NCBI GenBank assembly: GCA_024281375.1
Contig: JAJSAD010000079.1
Span: 1-41,037, forward strand
DNA from: Alphaproteobacteria bacterium
Lineage (GTDB): Bacteria; Pseudomonadota; Alphaproteobacteria; Caedimonadales; UBA9215
Direction: 5' to 3'
Length of the DNA stretch: 41,037 nt
The position numbers and the translations under genes were made by a program. Of this stretch, positions 1-11,400 are shown one piece after another (position 1 is the stretch's first letter; every line of letters begins with the position of its first letter). The notes beneath the pieces are model-generated. The model was not told the origin of the DNA, ran no database searches, and saw only the letters and a list, made by a program, of their open reading frames with translations.

Positions 1-140
1 AGATGGTGATGCCTGGCGACAACGTTAAGATGAAAGCCACGTTGATTAATCCCATTGCCATGGATGAAGGCGATCGTTTTGCCATCCGCGAAGGCGGCCG
101 GACGGTGGGTGCCGGGGTGATTACGAAAATTATTAAATAA
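1..140 (+). CDS. tuf: Elongation factor Tu, 3' end (partial)
   Basis: Frame from nt 3 reads [45 protein letters not shown], the EF-Tu C-terminus; followed by tRNA-Trp/secE/nusG as is typical. Confidence 0.95.
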   Translation, partial: MVMPGDNVKMKATLINPIAMDEGDRFAIREGGRTVGAGVITKIIK

Positions 141-280
141 GGGAATCCATCCTATTTCAAATTGTGCTCTTTCAAAACAGCAGGCCACATTGTCCTCACC
201 TACAAAGAGGTAGGCTCTGGGAATTTGGCCCTTGTTTTAAAATTCATAATCCGAAATAAAATGGATGGGTGGCTCTTTTA

Positions 281-326
281 AATCAAGTCTTTTGGGATGG
301 CTCCCCCAATAAAAGGCTTGATTTTT
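281..326 (+). terminator. Rho-independent terminator downstream of tuf
   Basis: AATCAAG...CTTGATT stem (281-287 / 317-323), extended by TCTTTT/AAAAGG pairing, followed by a T-run. Confidence 0.6.
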
Positions 327-341
327 GTGTAAAAACCGTTT

Positions 342-417
342 AGGAGTGTAGCTCAATTGGCAGAGCGTCGGTCTCCAAAACCGAAGGTTGTGGGTTCGAT
401 TCCCTCCACTCCTGCCA
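342..417 (+). tRNA. trnW: tRNA-Trp (CCA anticodon)
   Basis: Cloverleaf: acceptor AGGAGTG/CACTCCT, anticodon loop tctCCAaaa, T-loop GGTTCGATTCC, encoded CCA end. Confidence 0.95.
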
Positions 418-441
418 CGAAAACTTGGAAAATGGCTTGTT

Positions 442-648
442 ATGACAAAAGAAAAAACAGTTAAGAAGACTTCTCCAGCGCAATTTGTACAACAAGTGCG
501 CCAAGAGACAAAAAAAGTGACGTGGCCGACCCGTCAAGAAACAACGGTGACATCTATTATGGTGTTGATTATTGCTGTGATTGCTGCGATTTTCTTTTTG
601 ATAGCCGATGGGTTGATTTCAACCCTTATGAAACCGATTTTAGGATAG
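442..648 (+). CDS. secE: Preprotein translocase subunit SecE (ORF track start 388 is likely too early)
   Basis: MTKEKTVKKTSPAQFVQQVRQETKKVTWPTRQETTVTSIMVLIIAVIAAIFFLIADGLI; VTWPTRQET motif; located tRNA-Trp to nusG. Confidence 0.93.
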   Translation: MTKEKTVKKTSPAQFVQQVRQETKKVTWPTRQETTVTSIMVLIIAVIAAIFFLIADGLISTLMKPILG

Positions 649-657
649 CTTAGACTT

Positions 658-1191
658 ATGACGAATGCACGTTGGTACGTTGTTAATGTTTTTTCTGGTT
701 CTGAACGTAAAGTAGCAGAATCAATTCGAGAGCAAGCCGAGAAAAAAGGTTTGCAAGACTTAGTTTTGGAGGCGTTAGCGCCTATGGAGCAGGTGATTGA
801 GATAAAACGCGGTGTCAAAACACAGCGTGAGCGCCATTTTTTCCCAGGATATATCTTGGTGCACATGGTGTTGACCGATGAGAGTTGGCACCTTGTGAGT
901 AGCAATTCTAAGGTGTCTGGTTTCTTGGGTGGGCGAGGAAAACCAACGCCGATTACGACAAAAGAAGCTGAACGCCTTATGGGGCAATTGAAAGACCAAA
1001 AAGAGAAGCCAAAACATGCGGTTATCTTTGAGATTGCCGAGGAAGTTCGTGTTGTTGATGGGCCTTTTGCAAGCTTTAATGGTTTTGTAGAGGAAATTGA
1101 CGACGAAAAAGAACGCTTAAAAGTGTCTGTGACGATCTTTGGTCGCGCAACACCTGTTGAACTAGAATTCTCTCAGGTAGAGAAAATCTAG
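658..1191 (+). CDS. nusG: Transcription termination/antitermination protein NusG
   Basis: RWYVVNVFSGSERKVAESIREQ..., HFFPGYILVHM, VVDGPFASFNGFVEEID KOW motif. Confidence 0.97.
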   Translation: MTNARWYVVNVFSGSERKVAESIREQAEKKGLQDLVLEALAPMEQVIEIKRGVKTQRERHFFPGYILVHMVLTDESWHLVSSNSKVSGFLGGRGKPTPITTKEAERLMGQLKDQKEKPKHAVIFEIAEEVRVVDGPFASFNGFVEEIDDEKERLKVSVTIFGRATPVELEFSQVEKI

Positions 1192-1208
1192 TAGGCAATG
1201 AGTTAGGT

Positions 1209-1261
1209 TTTGGCAAGGGTGCCAAAGCTTTGAATCTCGTCCTTTAGATTTTAAAAGGACG
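1209..1261 (+). promoter_or_regulatory. nusG-rplK intergenic hairpins (possible attenuator / L11-operon leader elements)
   Basis: TTTGGCaagggtGCCAAA (1209-1226) and CGTCCTTTagattttaAAAGGACG (1238-1261) directly upstream of rplK. Confidence 0.35.
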
Positions 1262-1320
1262 ACGTGTGGAAGAAGAGCCATCTTCGTACCACACCCTTAA
1301 CGTATAGATAAGAGGATAAA

Positions 1321-1749
1321 ATGGCTAAGAAAATTGAAGGCTACATTAAGCTGCAAATCGCAGCTGGTAAAGCAAACCCGTCTCCTCCTGTTGGTCCGGC
1401 TTTGGGTCAACATGGTGTGAACATCATGGAATTCTGTAAGGCGTTTAACGCAAAAACCCAAGAAATGGAAGCAGGGATGCCTGTGCCTGTTGTCATTACG
1501 GTTTTTTCAGATCGCTCCTTTACATTTGAAACAAAAACACCCCCTGCGTCTTATTATCTTAAGAAAGCTGCAAAGCTTCCCAAGGGGTCTCAGACACCAG
1601 GGCGGGAGGTGATCGCAACGGTATCGCGCGCACAACTGGAAGAGATTGCGACAGCAAAGATGGTTGATTTGAATGCGGCTGATATGGATGCCGCCGTTAA
1701 GATTATTGCAGGAACAGCCCGCTCTATGGGCATGCAGGTTGAGGGTTAA
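1321..1749 (+). CDS. rplK: 50S ribosomal protein L11
   Basis: [44 protein letters not shown]. Confidence 0.98.
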   Translation: MAKKIEGYIKLQIAAGKANPSPPVGPALGQHGVNIMEFCKAFNAKTQEMEAGMPVPVVITVFSDRSFTFETKTPPASYYLKKAAKLPKGSQTPGREVIATVSRAQLEEIATAKMVDLNAADMDAAVKIIAGTARSMGMQVEG

Positions 1750-1753
1750 GAAC

Positions 1754-2440
1754 ATGGCAAAACAAGGTAAAAGAATTTTAAAAGCTTATGAAGGTTTGTC
1801 TCAACTTGATGCGATGTCCGTTGAGGAAGCCGTCAAGATTGTGAAAGAACGGGCCACAGCGAAATTCGATGAAACCATCGATATCTCTATAAACTTGAAT
1901 GTTGATACCCGTAAGGCTGAGCAAAATATTCGTGGGATGATTTCCTTGCCAAATGGCACAGGTAAAAATGGTCGTGTCGCTGTTTTTGCAAAGGATGCAA
2001 AAGCAGAAGAAGCTAAGAAAGCCGGTGCTGATATCGTTGGCTCAGATGAGCTTCTTGCTGATATCCAAGCTGGGAAAATTAATTTCGATCGTTGTATCGC
2101 CACACCAGATATGATGGGTGTTGTGGGTCGTGTTGCTCGGATTTTAGGCCCAAAAGGCCTGATGCCTAATCCGAAACTGGGAACTGTGACACCTAATGTT
2201 ATAAAAGCTGTTGAGGATGCAAAGGCTGGTCAGCTTGAGTACCGCGCCGAAAAAACTGGTATTGTTCATGCGGGTGTGGGGAAGGCAAGCTTTGATGAGA
2301 AAAAACTCGCTGAAAATGTTCAGGCGTTTATTACGGTGATTTCAAAAGCAAAGCCTTCGACTGTTAAAGGAACATACATTAAGCGTGTGACATTGACCTC
2401 CACTATGGGGCCGAGTGTTGAAATTAGCGTAGCGGGTTAA
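1754..2440 (+). CDS. rplA: 50S ribosomal protein L1 (true start 1754; ORF track start 1673 is too early)
   Basis: MAKQGKRILKAYEG...; MGVVGRVARILGPKGLMPNPKLGTVT. Confidence 0.98.
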   Translation: MAKQGKRILKAYEGLSQLDAMSVEEAVKIVKERATAKFDETIDISINLNVDTRKAEQNIRGMISLPNGTGKNGRVAVFAKDAKAEEAKKAGADIVGSDELLADIQAGKINFDRCIATPDMMGVVGRVARILGPKGLMPNPKLGTVTPNVIKAVEDAKAGQLEYRAEKTGIVHAGVGKASFDEKKLAENVQAFITVISKAKPSTVKGTYIKRVTLTSTMGPSVEISVAG

Positions 2441-2486
2441 GTTACAACACAAAATAAAATGATTAAGTTGTGTTAAAAGAGTTTGT

Positions 2487-2823
2487 GGAGTAAGTATAAT
2501 ATTTACTCCCTTAAAGAAATCCTTCCCCTTAAAAGGAAGGTGCCGGTGAGAAGGTCTCACCAACTGTCCAAGACTGTGGGTCCACTCTAGTGTTTTTCAC
2601 TAGCTTCCCAGACGTCGTTATTGCGCTCCGCGCCTATGAGAAAAATAGGCGTTGTCCCTAATAACTAGACTGGAAAGCAATTGAAAACACTTTACTGAGA
2701 TGGGTGGGTAATGGGAAACCGCCAACATAGATGGAAGGTTGACGTGGTATAAAGTATTTATACCAAAATCTTCTGGGCAGAGTTTAAACCGAAGATTTGT
2801 AAAAAGGATATTTTGCAAATCTT
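2487..2823 (+). promoter_or_regulatory. rplA-rplJ leader region with multiple hairpins (putative L10-type autoregulatory leader)
   Basis: About 400-nt leader with stems GGAGTAA/TTACTCC (2487-2509), CCTTCC/GGAAGG (2521-2540), GGTGAG/CTCACC (2545-2561), GGTATAAA/TTTATACC (2746-2764), AAGATTTG/CAAATCTT (2792-2823) just before the rplJ SD. The position matches the known L10 leader; family membership was not verified. Confidence 0.45.
2603..2678. repeat. Imperfect palindromic dispersed element, copy 1
   Basis: GCTTCCCAGACGTCGTTATT...CGCCTATgagaaaaATAGGCG...TAATAACTAGACTGGAAAGC; arms pair with each other and the core matches the minus strand of 13135-13241. Confidence 0.6.
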
Positions 2824-2841
2824 AAGACGATTGGAGATATC

Positions 2842-3354
2842 ATGGAAAAGCATGAAAAGCAAACGTTTGTGACGTCTCTTAGGTCTGCACTTGAAGACGC
2901 AGGTATCGTTATTGTAACACGCCAAACGGCTCTTACAGTATCGGAATCTACGAGTCTTCGTGTGAAAATGCGTGATGCCGGTGGAAACTTTAAAATTGCG
3001 AAAAATACCTTGGCCCGTTTGGCTGTGAAAGATCTTCCCTGTGAGGGGATTTCAGAGCATTTAACAGGTCCAACGGGCTTATCTTTTTCGCAAGATCCTG
3101 TGGCCGCTGCAAAAATAATTGCTAATTTCTCGAAAGAGAATAAGAAAATGGAGATTATTTGTGGTGTTTGGGGAGATAAGTTTCTTGACGCTAACGCCGT
3201 TAAAGAACTGGCTAAATTGCCAAGTCTTGACGAACTACGTGGTAAACTTGTTGGGCTTCTTATGGCGCCTGCAACGAAAATTGCTGGTGTGGCACAAGCC
3301 CCTGCTGGTCAATTAGCCCGTATATTTTCTGCGTACGCAACGAAAAGTGCATAA
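2842..3354 (+). CDS. rplJ: 50S ribosomal protein L10
   Basis: KMRDAGGNFKIAKNTLARLAVKD..., GPTGLSFSQDPVAAAKII; between rplA and rplL. Confidence 0.97.
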   Translation: MEKHEKQTFVTSLRSALEDAGIVIVTRQTALTVSESTSLRVKMRDAGGNFKIAKNTLARLAVKDLPCEGISEHLTGPTGLSFSQDPVAAAKIIANFSKENKKMEIICGVWGDKFLDANAVKELAKLPSLDELRGKLVGLLMAPATKIAGVAQAPAGQLARIFSAYATKSA

Positions 3355-3393
3355 TTTTTAAGAGAACCAATCAATATTTATAAGGAAAAGAAA

Positions 3394-3768
3394 ATGGCTG
3401 ATTTAGATAAAATCGTAGACCAACTATCAAAACTAACGGTGATGGAAGCTGCTGAGCTTGCCACAAAATTAGAGGACGTTTGGGGCGTTTCTGCGGCGGC
3501 TCCTGTAGCTGTTGCGGCTGGTCCTGCGGCTGCTGATGGCGAAGCGGCTGCTGCTAAAGATGAGTTCGACGTTATTCTTGCCTCTATTGGTGAGAAAAAA
3601 ATCAACGTCATTAAAGAAGTTCGTTCTATTACAGGTCTTGGCCTCAAAGAAGCGAAAGATCTTGTAGAAGCAGCTCCAAAAGCAGTGAAAGAAGGCGTTT
3701 CTAAATCTGAAGCTGAAGAAGTACAAAAAAAGCTTGAAGCCGCAGGTGCGACCGTAGAACTTAAGTAG
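3394..3768 (+). CDS. rplL: 50S ribosomal protein L7/L12
   Basis: [58 protein letters not shown]. Confidence 0.98.
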   Translation: MADLDKIVDQLSKLTVMEAAELATKLEDVWGVSAAAPVAVAAGPAAADGEAAAAKDEFDVILASIGEKKINVIKEVRSITGLGLKEAKDLVEAAPKAVKEGVSKSEAEEVQKKLEAAGATVELK

Positions 3769-3781
3769 TTATCAGCAAAAG

Positions 3782-3926
3782 AGAGCTATTGTAGGAGGTT
3801 TTCCTGCAAGGGCTCTGAGGTGTTCGAGTAATTTATTGCTCGGACGCTCTTTTATTATTTGATTTGCGAAAGTAAATTTGATACAAGATAGATTACCGTG
3901 GTTTTTAGTGTCTAGAAAAGACACTA
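3782..3926 (+). promoter_or_regulatory. rplL-rpoB intergenic triple-hairpin region (putative attenuator/processing region)
   Basis: Stems AGAGC...GCTCT (3782-3816, with internal TGTAGGA/TCCTGCA), GTTCGAG/CTCGGAC (3822-3845) followed by gctcttttatta, and TAGTGTCT/AGACACTA (3906-3926). Confidence 0.5.
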
Positions 3927-4163
3927 GGGTCAAGGGCAATTTATAAGACGTATACCACGAGAATCGGGTAGTTATTTTGCAGCAGTCTTTTAAAGGCACT
4001 GAGTAAAGAAAAGATTTTTAGACCACAGAGAAGAGATTTTTCCCTGTGGCATTTGGCGTACATTCAATTGGATGCTTTGTTAAGCGATACGATTTAAGCG
4101 TGAGAGCAGAGAATTCAAGGTGGATGAGGAAAGAAATTTGTAATCATTTAAGTGAGGCATTTA

Positions 4164-7100
4164 ATGACAGCATTACCAGCCGGTCAAAAGCGCATTCGTA
4201 GCAGTTATCACAAGCTTTCAAGTTCTCTTGAAATGCCTAATCTGATTGAGCTTCAAAAAAACTCTTACGAGAAGTTTTTACAGAAGACAGTTAAGGCAGA
4301 AGATCGTGTTAACGACGGTCTTCAAAATATTTTCTTAACGGTATTTCCCGTTAATGATTTTTCTGATCGGGCTCTGCTTGAGTTTCATAAATATGATTTT
4401 GATGCCCCAAAATATGACGTTGAAGAATGCCGTCAACGGGGCGCGACCTATTCAGCTCCTTTGCGTGTGACTTTCCGTCTTGTTGTGTGGGATATTGATG
4501 AAGACACAGGCGCCCGGTCTATTCGTGATATTAAAGAGCAAATTGTTTATGTGGGTGATATCCCCCTTATGACAGAAAATGGGACGTTTATCATCAATGG
4601 TGTTGAGCGTGTTGTTGTCTCTCAAATGCATCGTTCTCCCGGTGTGTTCTTTGATCATGATAAGGGTAAAACACATGCTTCTGGGAAGTTGTTGTTTTCT
4701 GGTCGTGTGATTCCTTATCGCGGGTCTTGGTTAGACTTTGAATTCGATGGTAAAGATGTTCTTTATGTGCGTATTGATCGCCGTCGTAAGCTGCCTGCAA
4801 CGACTCTATTGATGGCATTAGACAATGATAAAACCGTTAAACTTCGTAAAAAGCATAAAGATTTACCTGCTGGTGAGCCGTTGCCTTTTGAGCCAGAAGG
4901 GCTAAGCCGTACAGATATTTTAAATCAATATTATGATACCGTTGATTACAAGAAAACAGCGAAGGGCTGGACAACGGCCTTTGTGCCAGAACGTATGCGC
5001 AGTGGCAAGTTAACCGTTGATTTGTTGGATGCTAAAACCGGCAAAGCTGTTTTGAAGATCGGTGATAAAATCTCACCCCGGAAAGCGAAGAAACTTGCTG
5101 AAGGTGGTCTTCAATCTATTCTTGTGGCTGAAGAAGAACTCTTTACCAAGTTCCTTTCGTGTGACTTGATCCACCCAGAAACAGGTGAAGTTGTTGCTGA
5201 GGCGGGAGATGAGCTCTTGGAGACCGTTCTTGGAAAAATTGAGAAGGCTGGTCTTAAAGCTCTGACGACATTATTTATTGATAATATCACCGTTGGGTCC
5301 TATTTGCGCGATACGTTGGCGGCTGATAAAAATTCAAATCGTGAAGATGCACTCATTGATATTTATCGGGTGATGCGTCCGGGTGAACCGCCAACCTTGG
5401 AAAGTGCGCAGGCCCTTTTCCAATCGCTCTTTTTTGACGGAGAGCGTTATGATTTATCTGCGGTTGGTCGTGTGAAGATGAACCAACGCTTGGGTCTTGA
5501 TACCTCTGATGAGATGCGTGTTCTTGAAAAGAATGATATTCTGAATATCGTTGGGGTTCTTTTTAAATTGAAAGATGGTCAAGAGCAAGTCGATGATATT
5601 GATAACTTGGGGAACCGTCGTGTGCGCCCTGTTGGTGAGCTTCTTGAGAACCATTATCGCACGGGCATGCTTCGTATGGAGCGGGCCATTCGGGAGCGCA
5701 TGGGATCCGTTGATATTGATACCATGATGCCCCATGATTTGATTAACTCTAAGCCTATTTCTGCGGCCGTTAAAGAGTTTTTCGCGTCCTCTCAATTGTC
5801 CCAATTTATGGACCAAATTAATCCGTTGGCTGAAATTACCCACAAGCGTCGCTTGTCAGCTTTGGGCCCTGGCGGTTTGACCCGTGATCGGGCGAGCTTT
5901 GAAGTTCGTGACGTTCACCCCACACACTATGGTCGTATTTGTCCTATTGAAACACCTGAAGGTCCAAACATTGGGTTAATTAACTCGTTGGCTTCTTATG
6001 CGCGTGTAAATAAATATGGCTTTATCGAAAGTCCTTACCGTAAGGTTGTTAAGGGAAAAATGGTTGATGAAGTGATTTACATGTCAGCTATGGAAGAAAG
6101 TCGCCATGCTATTGCTCAGGCCGATGCAAATTTGGACGAAAAAGGCGCCTTTATTGATGAGTTTGTGAGTTGCCGTAAGGGGGGGGAATTTACCATCGCG
6201 CCCGTTGCTGAAATTGACTATATTGATGTGTCTGCAAAACAGCTTGTGTCTGTGGCGGCTTCGTTGATTCCGTTCCTTGAAAATGATGATGCGAACCGGG
6301 CACTGATGGGCTCAAACATGCAACGCCAAGCTGTGCCTCTGCTTCAACCAGAAGCGCCTTTGATTGGAACAGGAATGGAAGCTGTTGTGGCAAAAGATTC
6401 CGGTGTTACCGTTATTGCGAAGCGTTCTGGTATTGTGGACCAAGTGGATGCGGAGCGTGTTGTTGTTCGTATTACGGAAAGTGTTTCCGAAGAAGATGCG
6501 TCTGTTGTAGATATCTATAAACTTCAAAAATATCAACGTTCTAACCAAGATACCTGTATCACTCAAAAGCCCCTTGTGCGCACAGGTGATATGGTGAACA
6601 AAGGCGATATTTTGGCCGATGGTCAATCAACGGATCTTGGCGAGCTCGCTTTGGGTCGTAACGTTCTTGTGGGGTACCTTTCTTGGAATGGGTACAACTT
6701 TGAGGATTCTATTATTGTTTCCGAGCGCATTGCCAGTGATGATGTTTATACCTCTATTCATATTGAGGAATTTGAGGTTGTTGCTCGGGATACAAAGCTC
6801 GGTCAAGAAGAAATTACGCGCGATATTCCAAACGTTGGAGATGATGCGCTGCGGTATCTTGATGAGGCCGGTATTGCTTCTATCGGAGCGGAAGTCAAAC
6901 CGGGTGATATCCTTGTTGGAAAGGTCACGCCAAAGGGAGAGACTCCCGCAACACCTGAAGAAAAACTCTTGCGTTCTATCTTTGGTGAGAAAGCATCTGA
7001 TGTACGTGATACGTCTTTGCGTGTACCACCAGGGGGCACGGGAACCGTTACGGAAGTGCGTGTTTTCAACCGTCGAGGTGTTGACAAAGATGAGCGGGCG

Positions 7101-8378
7101 CTGGCTATTGAGCGTGCTGAGATTAATATGTTGTCCGTTGACCGTGACACAGAACGTCAGATTCTTGAGAGGGCTTTGCAAGCCCGTTTGCGTGAGTTGA
7201 TGGTTGGTCAAACAGCAACATCCTTGCCCGGTAAAAAGAAAGCAAGTGACAAGATCACAGATAAGCTTTTGGATGATTTTACAGCCGCTCAAGTGCGTCA
7301 AATTAGCGTTGCAGATGATAAAACACAACGTGAAATTGAAGCCCTTGTAAAGCACCATGAAGGACAAGTTAAACAACTTCAAAAGGATTTCGAAGACAAG
7401 GTCGAAAAAATCCAACGAGGTGATGATTTACAAACCGGTGTCTTGAAGGTTGTAAAGGTCTTTGTGGCGACAAAACGTAAGCTTCAGCCCGGTGATAAGA
7501 TGGCCGGTCGTCACGGTAACAAAGGTGTTGTTTCTATTATCGTTCCCGAAGAGGATATGCCCCATATGGAAGATGGAACGCCCTTGGATTTGATTTTGAA
7601 TCCCCTTGGGTTGCCGTCTCGGATGAACGTTGGACAAATTTTAGAAACCCATCTTGGGTGGGCTTCTCATGGATTAGGGCGTCAAGTTGGCGAAATGCTC
7701 AATGATATGCATCGGGGTGACAAAACACCAAAAGACCTGCGTAAATTTATGGAAGGCCTTTACCAACGTCCTGAAGATAAAAAGATGATCAAGGGTATGA
7801 GTGACGAAGAATTGGTTGAAATGTCTCAAAACCAAGTCAAGGGTATCCCGCTCGCAACGCCTGTATTCGATGGGGCTCATGAAGCCGATGTAACGGACCT
7901 TCTTGGAAAATCTGGATTCAATAAAACGGGTCAAGAAATTTTGATTGATGGCCGTACTGGTGAAGCTTATGAGCGCCCTGTGACCGTTGGGTATAAGTAT
8001 ATGCTTAAGCTGAATCACATGGTGGATGACAAAATTCACGCCCGTTCTGTGGGGCCTTACAGCCTTGTAACCCAACAACCGTTGGGGGGTAAGGCACAAT
8101 TCGGTGGTCAACGCTTCGGAGAGATGGAAGTGTGGGCCCTTGAAGCCTATGGGGCGGCGTATACCTTGCAAGAAATGTTGACGGTTAAATCCGATGACGT
8201 GAATGGTCGCACCAAGGTTTATGAAGCTATTGTTCGAGGGGATGATAACTTTGAAGCAGGTATTCCAGAGTCCTTTAATGTGTTGGTGAAGGAGCTGAAA
8301 TCGTTGGGTATTAATGTTGACTTTGGGCGTTATGCCGATCTTGAAAAAGAGGCAGAATCTTCAGAGGAAGCAGCGTAA
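4164..8378 (+). CDS. rpoB: DNA-directed RNA polymerase subunit beta (start 4164 favoured over GTG at 4152)
   Basis: [68 protein letters not shown]; full-length. Confidence 0.98.
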   Translation: MTALPAGQKRIRSSYHKLSSSLEMPNLIELQKNSYEKFLQKTVKAEDRVNDGLQNIFLTVFPVNDFSDRALLEFHKYDFDAPKYDVEECRQRGATYSAPLRVTFRLVVWDIDEDTGARSIRDIKEQIVYVGDIPLMTENGTFIINGVERVVVSQMHRSPGVFFDHDKGKTHASGKLLFSGRVIPYRGSWLDFEFDGKDVLYVRIDRRRKLPATTLLMALDNDKTVKLRKKHKDLPAGEPLPFEPEGLSRTDILNQYYDTVDYKKTAKGWTTAFVPERMRSGKLTVDLLDAKTGKAVLKIGDKISPRKAKKLAEGGLQSILVAEEELFTKFLSCDLIHPETGEVVAEAGDELLETVLGKIEKAGLKALTTLFIDNITVGSYLRDTLAADKNSNREDALIDIYRVMRPGEPPTLESAQALFQSLFFDGERYDLSAVGRVKMNQRLGLDTSDEMRVLEKNDILNIVGVLFKLKDGQEQVDDIDNLGNRRVRPVGELLENHYRTGMLRMERAIRERMGSVDIDTMMPHDLINSKPISAAVKEFFASSQLSQFMDQINPLAEITHKRRLSALGPGGLTRDRASFEVRDVHPTHYGRICPIETPEGPNIGLINSLASYARVNKYGFIESPYRKVVKGKMVDEVIYMSAMEESRHAIAQADANLDEKGAFIDEFVSCRKGGEFTIAPVAEIDYIDVSAKQLVSVAASLIPFLENDDANRALMGSNMQRQAVPLLQPEAPLIGTGMEAVVAKDSGVTVIAKRSGIVDQVDAERVVVRITESVSEEDASVVDIYKLQKYQRSNQDTCITQKPLVRTGDMVNKGDILADGQSTDLGELALGRNVLVGYLSWNGYNFEDSIIVSERIASDDVYTSIHIEEFEVVARDTKLGQEEITRDIPNVGDDALRYLDEAGIASIGAEVKPGDILVGKVTPKGETPATPEEKLLRSIFGEKASDVRDTSLRVPPGGTGTVTEVRVFNRRGVDKDERALAIERAEINMLSVDRDTERQILERALQARLRELMVGQTATSLPGKKKASDKITDKLLDDFTAAQVRQISVADDKTQREIEALVKHHEGQVKQLQKDFEDKVEKIQRGDDLQTGVLKVVKVFVATKRKLQPGDKMAGRHGNKGVVSIIVPEEDMPHMEDGTPLDLILNPLGLPSRMNVGQILETHLGWASHGLGRQVGEMLNDMHRGDKTPKDLRKFMEGLYQRPEDKKMIKGMSDEELVEMSQNQVKGIPLATPVFDGAHEADVTDLLGKSGFNKTGQEILIDGRTGEAYERPVTVGYKYMLKLNHMVDDKIHARSVGPYSLVTQQPLGGKAQFGGQRFGEMEVWALEAYGAAYTLQEMLTVKSDDVNGRTKVYEAIVRGDDNFEAGIPESFNVLVKELKSLGINVDFGRYADLEKEAESSEEAA

Positions 8379-8395
8379 CCGTTGTGATTTAAAAG

Positions 8396-8469
8396 ATGCC
8401 CTTTGAGGAGGGCATTGGTACATTTTTTAATGGACTCAAAAGGTCCAAGAAATTATCCCCAAAGGGGAT
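8396..8469 (+). promoter_or_regulatory. rpoB-rpoC intergenic hairpins
   Basis: ATGCCCTttgaggAGGGCAT (8396-8415), GGACtcaaaagGTCC (8432-8446), ATCCCCaaaGGGGAT (8455-8469) adjacent to the SD caggagc. Confidence 0.35.
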
Positions 8470-8484
8470 TCAGGAGCAAAAAAT

Positions 8485-11400
8485 ATGAAAGATTTAATGA
8501 ACGTTTTTGGTCAAGTTCAAGGTCCAGAAAGCTTTGACTTTCTACAAGTTGGTATTGCCAGCCCTGACAAGATCCGTTCATGGTCTTTTGGTGAAGTGAA
8601 AAAGCCAGAGACCATTAACTATCGTACATTTAAACCAGAACGTGATGGCCTGTTTTGTTCTCGTATTTTTGGTCCTGTTAAAGATTACGAGTGCCTGTGT
8701 GGTAAATATAAGCGCATGAAGTTTCGCGGTGTTATCTGTGAAAAATGTGGTACGGAAGTGACTCTTGCTAAGGTGCGTCGTGAGCGCATGGGGCATATTG
8801 AACTTGCCGCTCCTGTTGCTCATATTTGGTTTACTCGTGCGATGCCAAGCCGTGTGGCGACCTTACTCGAAATGACCATGAAAGAGCTTGAAAAAGTTCT
8901 GTACTATGAAGCGCACATTGTTCTCGATCCCGGTATGACTTCTTTAACGGAAGGTCAACTCCTCTCAGAAGATGAGTACTATGATGCGTTGGAAGAACAT
9001 GGTGATGATACCTTTGAGACGGAGATTGGCGCAGAAGCTTTCCGTAAGATTTTGTCTAAGATTGATTTGAAAGGCGAGCAAGTTAAATTGCGGACGGAGC
9101 TTACAGAAACAAACTCTGAAATGCGTCGTAAAAAAATTATTAAACGCCTGAAAGGCATTGAAGCGTTCCTAGAATCAGGTGCCAAGCCCGAGTGGATGAT
9201 TCTGACTGTCTTGCCCGTTTTACCCCCTGAGTTGCGTCCTCTTGTACCGTTGGATGGGGGTCGTTTTGCAACCTCTGATTTGAATGATTTGTATCGTCGT
9301 GTTATCAACCGTAACAATCGCCTTAAGCGTTTGATGGAGCTCCGTGCCCCTGATATTATTGTGCGTAATGAAAAGCGGATGCTCCAAGAATCTGTGGATG
9401 CTCTGTTTGATAACAGTCGTCGTAGTCGTCCCATTGCAGGTGCAAACAAGCGTCCGTTGAAATCTTTGGCCGATATGCTGAAGGGTAAGCAAGGCCGTTT
9501 CCGTCAAAACCTTCTGGGAAAACGTGTTGACTATTCTGGCCGTTCCGTGATTGTTGTGGGGCCTTACTTAAAGCTCCACCAATGTGGTATTCCCAAGAAA
9601 ATGGCCCTCGAGCTTTTTAAACCCTTCATCTATAGCCGCCTTGAGCGTTATGGCTTAGCAACTACCATCAAGGCTGCAAAGCGGATGGTTGAACGGGCCC
9701 GTCCAGAGGTCTGGGACATTTTGGAAGAAGTCATTCGTGAGCATCCTGTGATGCTGAACCGCGCACCTACATTGCACCGTTTGGGTATCCAAGCTTTTGA
9801 ACCTATGTTGGTTGAGGGGAAAGCCATTCAATTGCACCCTCTTGTATGTACGGCCTTTAACGCGGACTTTGACGGCGATCAAATGGCTGTTCACGTGCCT
9901 CTTTCCGTTGAGGCCCAGTTAGAAGCTCGCGTGTTGATGATGTCAACCAACAACATTTTGCATCCTGCTAACGGTCGCCCCATTATTAACCCCACCAAAG
10001 ATGTGATCTTGGGTCTTTATTATCTGACCGTTGAACGTGATGGTGAAAAGGGTGAGGGCATGATGTTCGCCAGCATTGGTGAAATCCAAATGGCTCTTGA
10101 TCAAGGGTTTGTGACTCTTCATACAAAGATCAAAGCCCGTTATGATACCGTTGATGCGGACGGAAAAGCCATTGGTCAAATGGTTGAGACAACCGTTGGT
10201 CGTATGATTCTTTCTGAGATCTTACCTCGCCACCATCAGCTTGATTTTGGGGTGATTAATCGCCAAATCAACAACAAAGAAGTCAGCAATATCATTGATG
10301 AAATTTATCGTCACTGTGGCTCAAAAGCGACCGTTATCTTCTGTGATCAGTTGATGGGTATTGGGTTTAAGTATGCGACTATTTCAGGTATTTCCTTTGG
10401 TAAAGATGATCTTATTATTCCAAAGGCTAAGGAAATTCTTGTAGAGGAGACCCGTACAAAAGCCACTGAATATGAACAACAATATCTTGAAGGTTTTATC
10501 ACCCAAGGTGAAAAGTACAACAAGGTGGTTGATGCGTGGTCACAATGTACCGATAAAGTGGCTGCGGCCATGATGAAAGAAATTTCGACCACCAAGAAAG
10601 GTCAGCCCCTGAACTCTGTGTTTATGATGGCTGATTCCGGGGCCCGTGGGTCGGCTGCTCAAATGAAACAGCTTGCAGGGATGCGGGGATTAATGGCAAA
10701 GCCTAATGGTGAAATCATTGAGACCCCTATTATTTCTAACTTTAAAGAAGGCTTGTCGGTTCTTGAGTACTTTAACTCAACCCACGGAGCTCGTAAGGGA
10801 CTTTCTGATACGGCCTTGAAAACAGCGAACTCGGGGTACTTGACCCGTCGTTTGGTTGATGTGGCGCAAGATGCTGTGATTACGACAACTGATTGTAAAA
10901 CAGATAAAACCATTACAGTACGCTCTATTGTTCAAGGCAGTGAGGTGATCACAACTTTGGCAAACCGTGTGCTTGGACGCACAGCCGCTCAGGATGTTTT
11001 GAATCCTGAAACCAATGAGTTGATTACAAAGAAAAATGGTATCATTGATGAAGTAGCTGCGGAAGCGATTGCGGATTCCTCTTTGGATCACATGCAAGTA
11101 CGTTCCCCATTGACGTGTGAGAGCGACGAGGGTGTTTGCGCGACGTGTTATGGTCGTGACTTGGCGCGTGGAACAAAGGTTAATATGGGGGAGGCTGTTG
11201 GTGTTATTGCAGCTCAATCTATTGGGGAGCCAGGAACTCAGTTGACCATGCGGACGTTCCATATTGGAGGAGCCGCTCAAGGGGGTGGTGAAAAGTCCAG
11301 TATTGAATCAGCGTCCGATGGTGTGATTCAAGTGAGCAATCGTCACATTGTGAAAAACGTTGACGGTGATTTGATTGTCTTGGCTCGTAACACAGAAGTT

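Noticed and set aside
5787-5880. Variant residues in the RpoB rifampicin region ([21 protein letters not shown])
   Set aside because: The key positions (Asp516, His526, Ser531 equivalents) are wild type; Ile and Ala at the other sites look like lineage variation, not evidence for resistance.
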